A stretch of DNA of 64,000 nt, from the NCBI GenBank assembly GCA_016716435.1, contig JADJWI010000003.1, positions 1,178,001 to 1,242,000 on the forward strand, written 5' to 3'. The stretch is from Acidobacteriota bacterium. Lineage in GTDB: Bacteria; Acidobacteriota; Blastocatellia; Pyrinomonadales; Pyrinomonadaceae. The translations under genes and the position numbers were made by a program. Of the stretch, positions 8,981 to 17,638 are shown one piece after another. The notes under the pieces are model-generated. The model had not been told where the DNA came from and ran no database searches. It saw nothing but the letters and a program-made list of their open reading frames with translations. Numbering within the stretch: position 1 is the first letter of the stretch; each line of letters begins with the position of its first letter.

Positions 8981-9913
8981 ATGATGCTCCACACAAAGAC
9001 CCTTCCGGCCGGATGGCTTGGCTTTGACCTGAATGTCCTTCGGCGGCTCAAATTTAGCTCGCTGGCAATGCCTTTCGCGGCCGATCCGTTGCTTGGCACT
9101 TATATGAAACGCCACGGCGTTCGCGTGCTTTCAAATGATGTGCTTCGCTCGGCCTGGACTCGCTCGGTCGCTGCGATTCAAAACAACAACGAACGGCTTT
9201 CCGACGAAGATCTGAACACGGTTCTCGAAGACATATATATCCCCGGTCATCGGCTTCGCAACCCGGCACTCCGCACCTGGTTTAGCGAGACGGATTCGTG
9301 GTGGTTCGACAATGCCCGGAGAAATATCGACCGGCTCGAATCGCCCTTCTCCTTCGCAATTGCCGCGAGCCTCGTTATGTCGGTCGGCGACTACGCCCGC
9401 TCGTTTAATGACGATAACGGCGATCTGCGGCAACCGCTCTCGAACGCATTCCGCCGTTTCTGGAATACGCTTCCGGCGCCCGTCAATAACGGCCAGACGA
9501 ACACATGCCAAAATCAGCGGGTAAAGGAATTCATCGCCGAGAGCCGCACCGACCTACTCTTTCTTCGGCTCCCGCCGGCACGCTCTGCTTCGCGGACCGG
9601 TTATCCGGAGGATCTGATATGGAAGGAAGAATGGCTTCGCGAGGGCAGTGATTTCTGGCCGGAGCTCGACGCGATGCGGGCCGGAACGCTCGGAATGCCG
9701 GTCGAGACAAAGTCGCAATACCTTCAGCTCGTTGCCGATCTTCTTGGTACCGCGAGCCACAATCGCAAGCTGGCGGTTGCCCATGTCGAATCCGGCTTTG
9801 TCACCGCCCAGGACCTGGTCGATACGATCAACCCGATCCGCAAGGTCGAAGCCGTTTACACCAAAGACTTTTCCGAACTCACCGGCACAAAAGCAGTCAT
9901 CATCACGGCTTGA
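8981..9913 (+). CDS. D12 adenine-methylase-like protein lacking catalytic motifs (putative)
   Basis: 310 residues; start at ATGATG (8981). I recognise no standard family directly, but the order of motifs recalls D12-class N6-adenine DNA methylases. GVRVLSNDVLRSAW (residues about 46-59) fits the VxxND strand after motif I. TWFSETDSWWFDNARRNIDRL (about 93-113) fits the YFTEENGxxIDxxRxxI helix. FAIAASLVMSVGDYARSF fits the following helix. DLLFLRLPPARSASRTGYPE (about 188-207) sits where DVVYLDPPYNxRQY stands. The SAM loop reads FAADPLLG in place of FxGxGxxG, and DPPY reads RLPP. If related, it is a pseudo-enzyme. It overlaps the convergent MFS gene by 11 bases. Confidence 0.5.
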   Translation: MMLHTKTLPAGWLGFDLNVLRRLKFSSLAMPFAADPLLGTYMKRHGVRVLSNDVLRSAWTRSVAAIQNNNERLSDEDLNTVLEDIYIPGHRLRNPALRTWFSETDSWWFDNARRNIDRLESPFSFAIAASLVMSVGDYARSFNDDNGDLRQPLSNAFRRFWNTLPAPVNNGQTNTCQNQRVKEFIAESRTDLLFLRLPPARSASRTGYPEDLIWKEEWLREGSDFWPELDAMRAGTLGMPVETKSQYLQLVADLLGTASHNRKLAVAHVESGFVTAQDLVDTINPIRKVEAVYTKDFSELTGTKAVIITA

Positions 9914-11201
9914 CGGGTTCGGCGGAACCGGTAAGCATTTCGATCTCGGGGCCGCCGGCGTTTGGCCGCGTCCGCAGAAACCAGACGATCCCCGCCGAGC
10001 CGGCAAGCAAGCCGGAGATGACCGTCAGAGTTTGCGGCGAGATGGCATAGACGGCGAGGCTCGCGAGATAGGTCGTCAGCCCGTACATCGTCAGCTCGGC
10101 ACCGCGGTCGAGAGTCGAGATGCGGCCGCGAATGTAGTCCGGCAGGCTTCGCTGGAACATCGTCTCCTGCACCGCATATTCCACGCCAATTATCGCCCGC
10201 GAAATAAAGGTGAAAAAGAGCAGCAGCCAGAATGCGGGCATCAATCCGCCGATGGCGAAGAGCACGCCGTGGATGATCAGCGCCCAGCCGATGAACTGCC
10301 GGTTCGTGCCCTTGCGGTCAAAATAAACACTTGCCCGGCGGGCTAGCATCATCCCGAGAAAGAGCCCGAGCCCGGCTGCCGTCCAGAGAAGGCCGACGGC
10401 CATATCCGGATTCCACGCGTCCTTTTCGGCAAAGTAAACGCCGCCCATCCGCTCAAAGACGATGTTGATAGCACCGCCGCCGGTGGCCCAGATGACGTTG
10501 AGCAAGAGTATCGTCAACGCGAAATGATTCTTGACCGTATAGACGAGCCCCTCGCGGATCTCGCCGATGAAGGTCGTCTCGGGCCGCGTTTCCGCGGTCG
10601 CGGCTTCGCGGACGGCTTCTTCCGGGATCAGCCAGACCGTGTATGCCGAGAGGAGAAACGAGATGGCGTTGATGATGAACGATATCTCGTAGCCGAAGAC
10701 AGCCGCCGCCCAGCCGCCGAGTGCCGAGCCGACCGCCATCAGCAGAAAGCGAGTCGAGAACATCAAAGCCATGCCCGCGAGCAGGCCGTCCTTGCCGGTC
10801 AGGTTCGGCGTTGCGGCATTCTTGGCTCCGTCAAAGAAACTGCTGAACGCAGATAACAGAGCAGTCGCGATATACGCGATCCAGAGATCATCGCGGCTTA
10901 CGATAAAGAGCGGAAGCAAAGCGACCCCGGCACGGGCGAGGTCGGTCCAGAGCATTATCTGCCGCCGCGAGAAGCGATCAGCAAGGCCGCCGGCGATCGG
11001 GGCGAGGAGCGCCATCGGCACAAGCCGACAGACGAAGATGATCCCGGCCGCCATCGGCGAAGCATCAGACATCACACGGACAAGCCCGAGCACCGCGATA
11101 AAATTGAACCAACTGCCGAGTTCCGAGACGAACTGCCCGGCCAGCAGATGGCGAAAATCACGTTTGCCGCGGATGAGTTGTCCGTTAGTGAGCGGCTGCA
11201 T
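9903..11201 (-). CDS. MFS transporter (MFS_3 / EntS-like)
   Basis: 432 residues with about 12 hydrophobic segments. The loop between helices 2 and 3 reads GGLADRFSRRQIMLWTD, the motif A (G-x3-D-R-x-x-R) of the major facilitator superfamily, and FDGAKNAATPNL is typical of the MFS_3 branch. That branch includes enterobactin exporter EntS and macrolide exporters. Substrate unknown. Its neighbour on the same strand is the TonB/ABC operon further upstream; a role in siderophore export is possible but is inference only. The last 11 bases overlap the convergent gene that ends at 9913. Confidence 0.88.
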   Translation of the reverse strand: MQPLTNGQLIRGKRDFRHLLAGQFVSELGSWFNFIAVLGLVRVMSDASPMAAGIIFVCRLVPMALLAPIAGGLADRFSRRQIMLWTDLARAGVALLPLFIVSRDDLWIAYIATALLSAFSSFFDGAKNAATPNLTGKDGLLAGMALMFSTRFLLMAVGSALGGWAAAVFGYEISFIINAISFLLSAYTVWLIPEEAVREAATAETRPETTFIGEIREGLVYTVKNHFALTILLLNVIWATGGGAINIVFERMGGVYFAEKDAWNPDMAVGLLWTAAGLGLFLGMMLARRASVYFDRKGTNRQFIGWALIIHGVLFAIGGLMPAFWLLLFFTFISRAIIGVEYAVQETMFQRSLPDYIRGRISTLDRGAELTMYGLTTYLASLAVYAISPQTLTVISGLLAGSAGIVWFLRTRPNAGGPEIEMLTGSAEPVKP

Positions 11202-11317
11202 AAAACGCTATATTGGAGCAACGGGGTCTAAATTTCCAATGCCTCTAATATAGACGCGAAACTGCAGCGTTTAAGGAATCAGTGAAGGGGTGAAAATGTT
11301 CGGCGAAGGCGGGTCGG

Positions 11318-12121
11318 CTAGGTGATCTTCTGATCGGTGCGGACGATCTTTCCGCGGAGCCACTCGCCGAAGAAGTCGAGCGTTGTGACAAGAATCAAGA
11401 TGAAAAGGAGAACGGTCGCGAAGCGGTCCCATTGCCCGAATTCCTGATAGCTGTGAAGAAGGAGCCCGATGCCGCCGGCACCGACATAGCCGATGATCGC
11501 CGCCGAGCGGATGTTGTATTCAAGCATCCAGAGGGCATGGCTCATAACGAGCGGCTTGAGCTGCGGGAGCATGCCGTATTGAAACGCCTGGACGGGATTT
11601 GCACCGAGCATCTTGAGCCCGTTGGTGACGGAAGATTCGACCGATTCGAAGGCGTCGCTAAAGAACTTGCCGAGATAGCCGATGCTGTAGAAGGTCAAGC
11701 CGATAACGCCCGCGAGCGGGTTCGGCCCAACGACTGCGACGGCAACAAGTGCCCAGATGAGCGACGGCAGCGTGCGGATAACATTGAGCACCATCCGGGT
11801 GCCGATATTGAGCCACTTTGGGGCGACGGTCTGCGAACCCGCGGCGGCGAGCGGCAAGGCGACGAGGACCGCGATCACCGTCGCCATAACGGCGATCTGA
11901 ATGGTCTCGCCGAGGGCGGAAAGGACCTGCGGCGTTACGGAGAGATCGGGCGGAAAGAACTGCGAGGCAAAGCGGCGAAGGTTCTCGATATAGCCGAGAT
12001 CGCGGCCCGAACCGCGAAGGGCCGGAAGCGAGATCACGACGGCCACGGCAAAGAGCAGCAGCGTCGCTCGGAAGGCCGTAAAGCGTTCACGCCACGAGAG
12101 TTTTGGAGGCACGGCGGTCAT
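11318..12121 (-). CDS. phnE: PhnE-type ABC transporter permease
   Basis: 267 residues when started at the ATG at 12121, which overlaps the stop of the ATPase gene as ATGA and suggests coupled translation. It has about six transmembrane helices; the binding-protein-dependent permease loop that meets the ATPase is LGANPVQAFQYGMLPQLKP. The C-terminal half contains GYVGAGGIGLLLH, typical of PhnE. PhnE proteins form the channel of phosphonate or phosphite importers. The substrate of this one is open because the receptor in the same operon is of the FecA type. Last gene of the receptor-phnD-phnC-phnE set. Confidence 0.88.
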   Translation of the reverse strand: MTAVPPKLSWRERFTAFRATLLLFAVAVVISLPALRGSGRDLGYIENLRRFASQFFPPDLSVTPQVLSALGETIQIAVMATVIAVLVALPLAAAGSQTVAPKWLNIGTRMVLNVIRTLPSLIWALVAVAVVGPNPLAGVIGLTFYSIGYLGKFFSDAFESVESSVTNGLKMLGANPVQAFQYGMLPQLKPLVMSHALWMLEYNIRSAAIIGYVGAGGIGLLLHSYQEFGQWDRFATVLLFILILVTTLDFFGEWLRGKIVRTDQKIT

Positions 12122-12819
12122 GCTGCGGTATCCGCGACCCTCCTTAATTCCCATCCGTCGGGAAACTCACGGCCGAGCCGAAGCTCGAGGTCGGCATAGC
12201 GGCCGACGAACTCCGTGTCGTGCAAAATGCAGATGGCGGAGCGGCCGGCGGTCTTGCATTCGCGGCGGAGCATTGCCATCACGCGTTCGGAGAGTGCAAG
12301 GTCGAGGTTCGAGGTCGGTTCATCGGCAAAGATCACATCCGGCTCCTGAAAAAGAACGCGAGCGATCGCCGTCCGTTGCTGCTCGCCGCCGGAGATGTTG
12401 CGGACGGGCTTGTGGCAAAGATGGGCGATCTCAAGCTCTTCGAGTTTCTGAAAAGCCGCCAGCTTTTCCTCTGCCGGAAAGCCGAAAAGAGTCCGCCACC
12501 AAGGGAACTGCCCGAGCTTTCCGCAAAGCACATTGGTCAAAACGCTCAGCTCTTTCGTCAGCCGAAGGTCCTGAAAAACGATGCCCGCGGAACTAACGGC
12601 GGCGGGCCGCTCAATGCTTCCGGCGGTCGGTTCAAGCATTCCGGCGAGGGCCGAAACTAGGCTCGATTTACCAACGCCCGAAGGCCCGGTGACGGCAAGG
12701 AGTTCGCCCGGAGCGAGTTTCCAGGACATCTCGGAGAAAAGCCTTCGGCCGTCGCGGTCAAGGGTTAACCCCTTGACTCGGACGGCCGTATGGCTAGTGT
12801 TCGACGCGGTTTCCGACAT
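12118..12819 (-). CDS. phnC: PhnC-type ABC transporter ATP-binding protein
   Basis: 233 residues. Walker A is GPSGVGKSSL (about 40-49), Q-loop FQDLRL, signature NISGGEQQR (about 139-147), and Walker B VIFADEPTSNLDL with the catalytic Glu followed by a His-loop ICILHD. This is the PhnC/LolD-like short ATPase that energises a PhnE channel. The start codon is immediately behind the stop of the phnD-like gene (TAA then ATG with no gap), and the end overlaps phnE by four bases, so all three are cotranslated. Confidence 0.92.
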   Translation of the reverse strand: MSETASNTSHTAVRVKGLTLDRDGRRLFSEMSWKLAPGELLAVTGPSGVGKSSLVSALAGMLEPTAGSIERPAAVSSAGIVFQDLRLTKELSVLTNVLCGKLGQFPWWRTLFGFPAEEKLAAFQKLEELEIAHLCHKPVRNISGGEQQRTAIARVLFQEPDVIFADEPTSNLDLALSERVMAMLRRECKTAGRSAICILHDTEFVGRYADLELRLGREFPDGWELRRVADTAA

Positions 12820-13725
12820 TTATTTCGGAAGCGTGGCAAGAGCTTCGCGGAGCGGCTTGAGGTGGCCTTCCTGCTCGGCCTCGACCAGCTTTGACGTGAA
12901 AAGCTTGTCGCGAAGCTCGGTGTTTGTACCTTCGTTCATCGCGAGCAATGCGGCCTTGAGCTTATCGCGTTCCGGGCCGGTCAGGTTCTTGCGGATTGCG
13001 ATGATGTGCGTCGGCACGTCGCCCTGCTCGGCCACTTTTTTGAGCTTCGCACGCTGCTCTTCGGTGAGGTGTTTGTTCTCATCGAGGACGTAGTAACTGA
13101 CTGCCGCGGCCTCGGCCTGGCCATTCAGGACACGTTCGACCGCCGAGACGTAGCCGGTTCCGAAAAAGACATTACCCGTACCGAAGAACTCTTCCGGGTC
13201 GGCCTTCTCGGAGATGAGCCCTTTCTGGCGGAGATCCCAAAGCGGCATCACATAGCCCGAAGTGCTCGTCCGGCTGGCGAAGGCGATCGGCTTGCCTTTC
13301 AGGTCGGCAACACTCGCGTACGGTTTTTCTTTTAGCGAAAGCCAGTAGCTTTTGTAGGTCGTCTTGCCGTTGATCTCGCCGACGAGTAGAAGCTCGGCGT
13401 CCTTGGCGTTGATCAGGTCGGTGCCGCTCAGGTAGCCGAGGTCGATGGTGCCGTTCGAGAAGCCCTCGTTAATCACGGCGGCCGAGAGCGGGATGATGAC
13501 CTCGACCGGCCGGCCGAGTTTTTCCGAGAGGAACTTCGCCGCCGCATCGCGTTCGGCGATCATTTGGTCCGGGTTCTTGTCCGGCTTGAGCGCGACGACG
13601 AGCTTCTGACCGGTTGCCGCATTGCTGTTTGCCGTGTTCGAGGGCGACTGTGTCGAGCCGCCGCATCCGATCGAGGCCGCGGCAATTGCGGCCGCCGCGA
13701 AAAATAGCAGGATCTTTGTAAACAT
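12820..13725 (-). CDS. phnD: PhnD-like phosphate/phosphite/phosphonate-binding lipoprotein
   Basis: 301 residues from the ATG at 13725; the frame is open for 14 more codons but the lipoprotein signal fits best here. The signal MFTKILLFFAAAAIAAASIG ends in the lipobox Cys (IGC), followed by a Ser/Asn/Thr-rich tether. The rest is a type II periplasmic binding protein: VALKPDKNPDQMIAERDAAAKFLSEKLG, GTIDLGYLSGTD, and FASRTSTSGYVMPLWDL with the Ser/Thr anion-binding loop that holds a phosphonate head group. It precedes phnC with no spacing and follows the TonB receptor by 63 bases. Ligand uncertain. Confidence 0.87.
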   Translation of the reverse strand: MFTKILLFFAAAAIAAASIGCGGSTQSPSNTANSNAATGQKLVVALKPDKNPDQMIAERDAAAKFLSEKLGRPVEVIIPLSAAVINEGFSNGTIDLGYLSGTDLINAKDAELLLVGEINGKTTYKSYWLSLKEKPYASVADLKGKPIAFASRTSTSGYVMPLWDLRQKGLISEKADPEEFFGTGNVFFGTGYVSAVERVLNGQAEAAAVSYYVLDENKHLTEEQRAKLKKVAEQGDVPTHIIAIRKNLTGPERDKLKAALLAMNEGTNTELRDKLFTSKLVEAEQEGHLKPLREALATLPK

Positions 13726-13788
13726 AATATTTTTCAAATCTAGCATTTTAGGAAAGCCGATTTCCATCGAGTGGATCCTGTTTGCCCG

Positions 13789-16272
13789 TTAGAACGTGAC
13801 GTTAATGCCGGCCTGCACGAGCCGCGGCATCGACGGGAGAATGCCGCGTGTGCGGTCAACGATGAGCGTTTTGTCGCCGAGGTTTTTCGCCGTTACGAAG
13901 AACGTCGTTTTCCATCGCTCGACCTTGTAGTTGGCGGTAGCGTTCCAATAGGTTTGCGAACCAATCGGGCCGATCTGGCCGTTGGCCGTCGGTGCGAAAG
14001 CATTAAGGTCATCGCCGAACTGGCGGCTGACGTAAACGTTCTCGATGAATGCATGAAAACCTTTGGCGTGCGAATAGCCGAGGCTGGTTGTTGCCGTTGT
14101 TTCCGGTGTGTAGGGAAGCCGGTTGCCGGTGATCGAACACCGCGTCAGGCTGATTCGTTGCGATGCCGGGCAGAACGAATTCAGGATGCCGGAGTTGGTT
14201 ATCGAGCTAAGCCGCGTGCCGCGAAACTCTGAGACCGGCAGCCAAGTAAGCGCCGTTCGAATAAATATGTTATGACGCGAAGCGAAGAATGCGTCGGTAT
14301 CGAGCCTACCGCTGAACTCCATGCCCTGCTGGAGCGTCTCGCCGCCGTTGGTCAGTGCAGCGCCGATGCCGCCCGCAATGCTCGCCGGAACGATCTGATT
14401 CTGGTAATCGAGGCGGAAGAAAGTGCCCTCAAGCCGAAGCCCGCGGATCGGATTGGTGCGAATTCCGGCCTCGTAGTTCCAACTCCGCTCGGGGTCGAGC
14501 TCAACAACGCCGCCCGAGTTCGAGATGATGTCCTCGGCCCGAGGCGGCGAGAATCCGCGATGAACGCCGGCAAAGATGGTCGTCCGCGGGAGGCCCGAAT
14601 AGGCGAAGCCGATACCGGGAATGATCTCTTCGACCGTCGTCCGGCCTTCGGAGATCGGGTTCGTCAGCAGGTTCCGCCGCTCGATCTCGATCCGCTCGAA
14701 GCGAACGCCAGGCGTCACTGAAAACTTGCCGAAGACGAAACGGTTCTGAACAAAAGCGGACGAGGCAAAGTTGCGGCGGATGTTGATCTCCGAGGGAACG
14801 CCCGCACGGTTATTCGGTGTGTCGCCATTGAGCTGGCGGCGGTTCTGCTCTTCCCAGTGGAGCCGGCCGCCGATCTGAAGCTCACCGCGGAAGCCCTTCC
14901 CGGAGCTGTATTGATAGGTCAGCTGCGGGGCGACGCCGTAAGTATCGAATTTGCGAAGCCGGCCCTCGTTGCCGCAGGTCGTGTTCAGGTCGGCCATCGA
15001 AAGGCAGTCGGGGTCGACGTTTAGCCGATTCGGCCGCTGGCCGGAGTTCGAGGATTGCCGCCACCAGTGACGGCGGAAAACATTGTAATAGGCGTTCGTC
15101 GTAAGCGTTACAGCCGCTGAAAGCACGGCCGAGTGTGAAAGCGAAGTTCCAAAGCGGTCGCCGTAGAAAAAGTCGTTGCGGAAGGGGTTCTGCCGCGGGT
15201 TGGCGGCATATTCTGCCTCGGTCAGGCCCGAATAGGTGACGTTCGAATCTTCGCCGTAGTGACTGAATTTGAACGTCAGCGCATTGCGGTCGTTGATCGT
15301 CTGGACGATCTTGACGGAGGTGTCATCGAGGCGGGAATTGATATTCTCGCGTGCCCCGTCGCCCTGCCTTCGGGCGTAATTGGCGAAAATGCCGGTGCTC
15401 TTGATCGTCCCGCTGCCGAAGACGCTCCCATTGAAATAATTGCGGTTGCCGCCCAATAATTTAAGGCCGAAGCTCGGCTTTTCGGTCGGGTTCGGCGTGA
15501 TGTAGTTGATCACACCGGCGATGGTCTGCGGGCCGTAAACGATCTGGCTTGAACCTTTGAGTACCTCGACCTCGGCGTAACGTTCGATCGGCGGATGGTA
15601 ATAAGAAGAGCTGTCGCCATATGGTGCGTAGGCGAGCGGCAGCCCGTCCTCAAGCAAGAGCACCTTGGTCGAGCGGGTCGGATTGGTTCCGCGGATGCCG
15701 ATGTTTGGTCGCAGGCCAAAGCCCTCTTCATCGCGGACGTGGACGCCGGCGATCTTACGCAAAGCCTCTGAAAAATCAAAAACGCGAGCGGACTCGAGCG
15801 TTCGGCGGTCGAGCCGTTCCACCGCGCCCGGGACTTCATCGAGGCTCGCGGCCGTTCCAGCGAGATACGTTGACGAGACCATCACCTCGGCCGCGACCGG
15901 CTGAGGATAGAGCACTATCTCGATCCCGGACTCGGCCGGAAGTTCGATTCGCCGCTCGGTCCGGGCAAAGCCTTCGGCAGAAACCACGATGACCGCCTGG
16001 CCGCGAATACCGGTGAAAGAAAAGCGGCCATCGGTGCCCGTGACCGCGTTTACCCGAGTGCTTCCTGCAGAGTTGGTTGCCGAGACAAGGGCTCCGGCGA
16101 TCGGCGAGCCGTTCGCGTCAGCAACGCGCATCGAATCGGCATTTGCCGTTGACTGCCCGAAAGCAGCTGCTGCAAGCGAGACGACGATGAGTGTGACAGT
16201 GAGCAAACGGGCCGTGAGACTCCTGAGCTTGGAGTCGGGACTAGGATAAAGATCGTTTGATATCGTATTCAT
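13789..16272 (-). CDS. TonB-dependent outer-membrane receptor, FecA-like
   Basis: 827 residues. Signal peptide to about residue 40 (SLAAAAFGQ). Residues 50-130 form a carboxypeptidase-like regulatory domain (SPIAGALVSATN...GTDGRFSFTGI). The plug starts near 145 with EVPGAVERLDRRTLE and contains RPNIGIRGTNPTRSTKVLLLEDG and VEVLKGSSQIVYGPQTIAGVINYITP, closest to the ferric dicitrate receptor group. The remainder is the 22-strand barrel, ending in a terminal Phe (GINVTF). It should import a large or scarce ligand, probably a ferric chelate. A Fur-like palindrome lies 11 bases upstream of the start. The phnD-phnC-phnE importer follows on the same strand. Confidence 0.92.
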   Translation of the reverse strand: MNTISNDLYPSPDSKLRSLTARLLTVTLIVVSLAAAAFGQSTANADSMRVADANGSPIAGALVSATNSAGSTRVNAVTGTDGRFSFTGIRGQAVIVVSAEGFARTERRIELPAESGIEIVLYPQPVAAEVMVSSTYLAGTAASLDEVPGAVERLDRRTLESARVFDFSEALRKIAGVHVRDEEGFGLRPNIGIRGTNPTRSTKVLLLEDGLPLAYAPYGDSSSYYHPPIERYAEVEVLKGSSQIVYGPQTIAGVINYITPNPTEKPSFGLKLLGGNRNYFNGSVFGSGTIKSTGIFANYARRQGDGARENINSRLDDTSVKIVQTINDRNALTFKFSHYGEDSNVTYSGLTEAEYAANPRQNPFRNDFFYGDRFGTSLSHSAVLSAAVTLTTNAYYNVFRRHWWRQSSNSGQRPNRLNVDPDCLSMADLNTTCGNEGRLRKFDTYGVAPQLTYQYSSGKGFRGELQIGGRLHWEEQNRRQLNGDTPNNRAGVPSEINIRRNFASSAFVQNRFVFGKFSVTPGVRFERIEIERRNLLTNPISEGRTTVEEIIPGIGFAYSGLPRTTIFAGVHRGFSPPRAEDIISNSGGVVELDPERSWNYEAGIRTNPIRGLRLEGTFFRLDYQNQIVPASIAGGIGAALTNGGETLQQGMEFSGRLDTDAFFASRHNIFIRTALTWLPVSEFRGTRLSSITNSGILNSFCPASQRISLTRCSITGNRLPYTPETTATTSLGYSHAKGFHAFIENVYVSRQFGDDLNAFAPTANGQIGPIGSQTYWNATANYKVERWKTTFFVTAKNLGDKTLIVDRTRGILPSMPRLVQAGINVTF

Positions 16273-16282
16273 GTAAATATCT

Positions 16283-16301
16283 ATTGAAAATGAGTTTCAA
16301 T
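16283..16301 (-). promoter_or_regulatory. Candidate Fur box
   Basis: ATTGAAAATGAGTTTCAAT is a 7-5-7 perfect inverted repeat. Read as 7-1-7, TGAAAAT-G-AGTTTCA matches 6 and 5 of the seven positions of the Fur half sites TGATAAT / ATTATCA. It lies 11 bases before the ATG of the TonB receptor, where a repressor would block initiation. Binding is inferred. Confidence 0.6.
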
Positions 16302-16392
16302 TGCAAGAAGGATATTTTATGGCTCGGCCGGTGTCAAATCGCGAGAGGAAATTATGCCGCCAGCTATCCGAATGAACCCAAAACAAAAGAAA

Positions 16393-16416
16393 AAAGCCAG
16401 GCAATTACCCGGCTTT
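16393..16416 (-). terminator. Terminator after the enoyl-CoA isomerase gene
   Basis: AAAGCC (16393-16398) pairs with GGCTTT (16411-16416), with a one-base mismatch and an inner GG/CC and a six-base loop. On the minus strand the arm ends in T-rich sequence. It lies 33 bases downstream of the gene that ends at 16449. Confidence 0.65.
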
Positions 16417-16448
16417 AAATTATGAGATTTCAGTAAGTTATAAAGAGT

Positions 16449-17243
16449 TTAGTGTCCCGTGAAGTGCGGCGGCCGCTTTTCGAAAAACGCGGTGACCCCT
16501 TCGCGGAAGTCGGCGGACTGGCCCGATTCGAGCTGGCATTCCGCTTCGAGCGAGAGTTGTTGGAAGAGGCTGTTTGAGAAAGTCGCGTTCATCATCCGTT
16601 TGATGCGTCCGAGAGAACCGGTCGGGCCGGCGGCGAGCTTTGCCCCGAATTCCTGGGTCTGCTGGACGAGTTCGGCGGCCGGGACGAGCCGATTGACCAT
16701 GCCGAGCTGGGCTGCCCGTTCGGCTGAGAGAGAATCGCCGGTCATGAAAAGCTCGGTCGCGATCTTTTCGCCAACTGCCCGCGGGAGAAAGAACGTACCG
16801 CCGCAATCCGGCGAAAGCCCGATGCGGACAAATGCCTGGCGAAAGGCGGCGTCATCAGCGGCAAAGACGATATCGCAGGCAAGTGCGAGATTGACTCCCG
16901 CTCCGGCGCAAACTCCATTGACTGCGGCAACGAATGGCACGGGTGTATTGCGGATCAGCTTGATCAGCTCATGCAGTGTCTTCAGCGGGGCATCGAGAAA
17001 TGCTTCAATGCGGCCCTCGGCCTGCCCGACCTGCTGCATCTCGCGGAGGTCGCCGCCGGCACAGAACGAGCGGCCCTCGCCGGTCAAAACGATGCACCGC
17101 GCGCCCTCGTTGGACGCCTGGATTATCGCGGCCTGAAGATCGCGTCCGAGTCCCGAAGAAAGAGCGTTAAGTGCATCGGGACGGTTCAATTTGATGGTGG
17201 CAACGTGGCCGTTCAATTCGTAGATAACGTTTTCAAAGCTCAT
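16449..17243 (-). CDS. Enoyl-CoA hydratase/isomerase (PaaG-like)
   Basis: 264 residues, the usual crotonase length. CoA-binding and oxyanion parts are RSFCAGGDLREM (about 59-70) and AAVNGVCAGAGVNLALACDI (about 105-124). The single catalytic acid is the Asp of LSPDCGGTFFLPRAVG, the pattern of PaaG-type isomerases, whereas hydratases carry two Glu. It would shift a double bond in an acyl-CoA or rearrange the ring epoxide of phenylacetyl-CoA. No other paa gene is nearby, so a general beta-oxidation role is equally likely. Single gene ending before a hairpin terminator. Confidence 0.9.
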   Translation of the reverse strand: MSFENVIYELNGHVATIKLNRPDALNALSSGLGRDLQAAIIQASNEGARCIVLTGEGRSFCAGGDLREMQQVGQAEGRIEAFLDAPLKTLHELIKLIRNTPVPFVAAVNGVCAGAGVNLALACDIVFAADDAAFRQAFVRIGLSPDCGGTFFLPRAVGEKIATELFMTGDSLSAERAAQLGMVNRLVPAAELVQQTQEFGAKLAAGPTGSLGRIKRMMNATFSNSLFQQLSLEAECQLESGQSADFREGVTAFFEKRPPHFTGH

Positions 17244-17286
17244 AAGGATCGGGTATCACCTCTTCTGGGTTAGATTGGATCAAGCT

Positions 17287-17568
17287 TCAGGCAAAGCGTG
17301 CCCGCGAGCGGCTAGCCTCGTGGCACTCGCGGCAGAGAACTGTCCGGCCAACCTTCGGCTGAAACGGCACCCGGTCGTGCTTGCCGCAGTTGTCGCAGAC
17401 TATTTCATACCGCTTTGGAGCGTCCTCGCTGGCGGCGGCCTTTTTTGACCGGCAGCGTGCGCATCGCTGAGGCGACATCAAATTCCGCTGGTAAAAGATC
17501 TCCTGTTCCTTTTCGGTGAAAAGAAAGGTCTCTTTACATTGGACGCAAATCGTTTCAACATCCGGCAT
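17287..17568 (-). CDS. Zinc-ribbon protein with CxxC-x17-CxxC domain
   Basis: 93 residues from the ATG at 17568; 18 upstream codons are open but unlike the family. It holds two zinc ribbons. The first is near residue 8 (CVQCKETFLF) paired with CARCR near 36. The second is CDNC and CREC separated by exactly 17 residues (the CxxC-x17-CxxC domain). These small proteins occur widely in bacteria with no proven role, and nucleic-acid binding is guessed. It lies between an enoyl-CoA isomerase and a deacetylase gene on the same strand. Confidence 0.8.
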   Translation of the reverse strand: MPDVETICVQCKETFLFTEKEQEIFYQRNLMSPQRCARCRSKKAAASEDAPKRYEIVCDNCGKHDRVPFQPKVGRTVLCRECHEASRSRARFA

Positions 17569-17638
17569 AAAAGTCACTGCTCCGGGAAAATCTCTCTGGG
17601 ATTGAGGAATACTATCACACATCGATTCGCGGCGTTAA

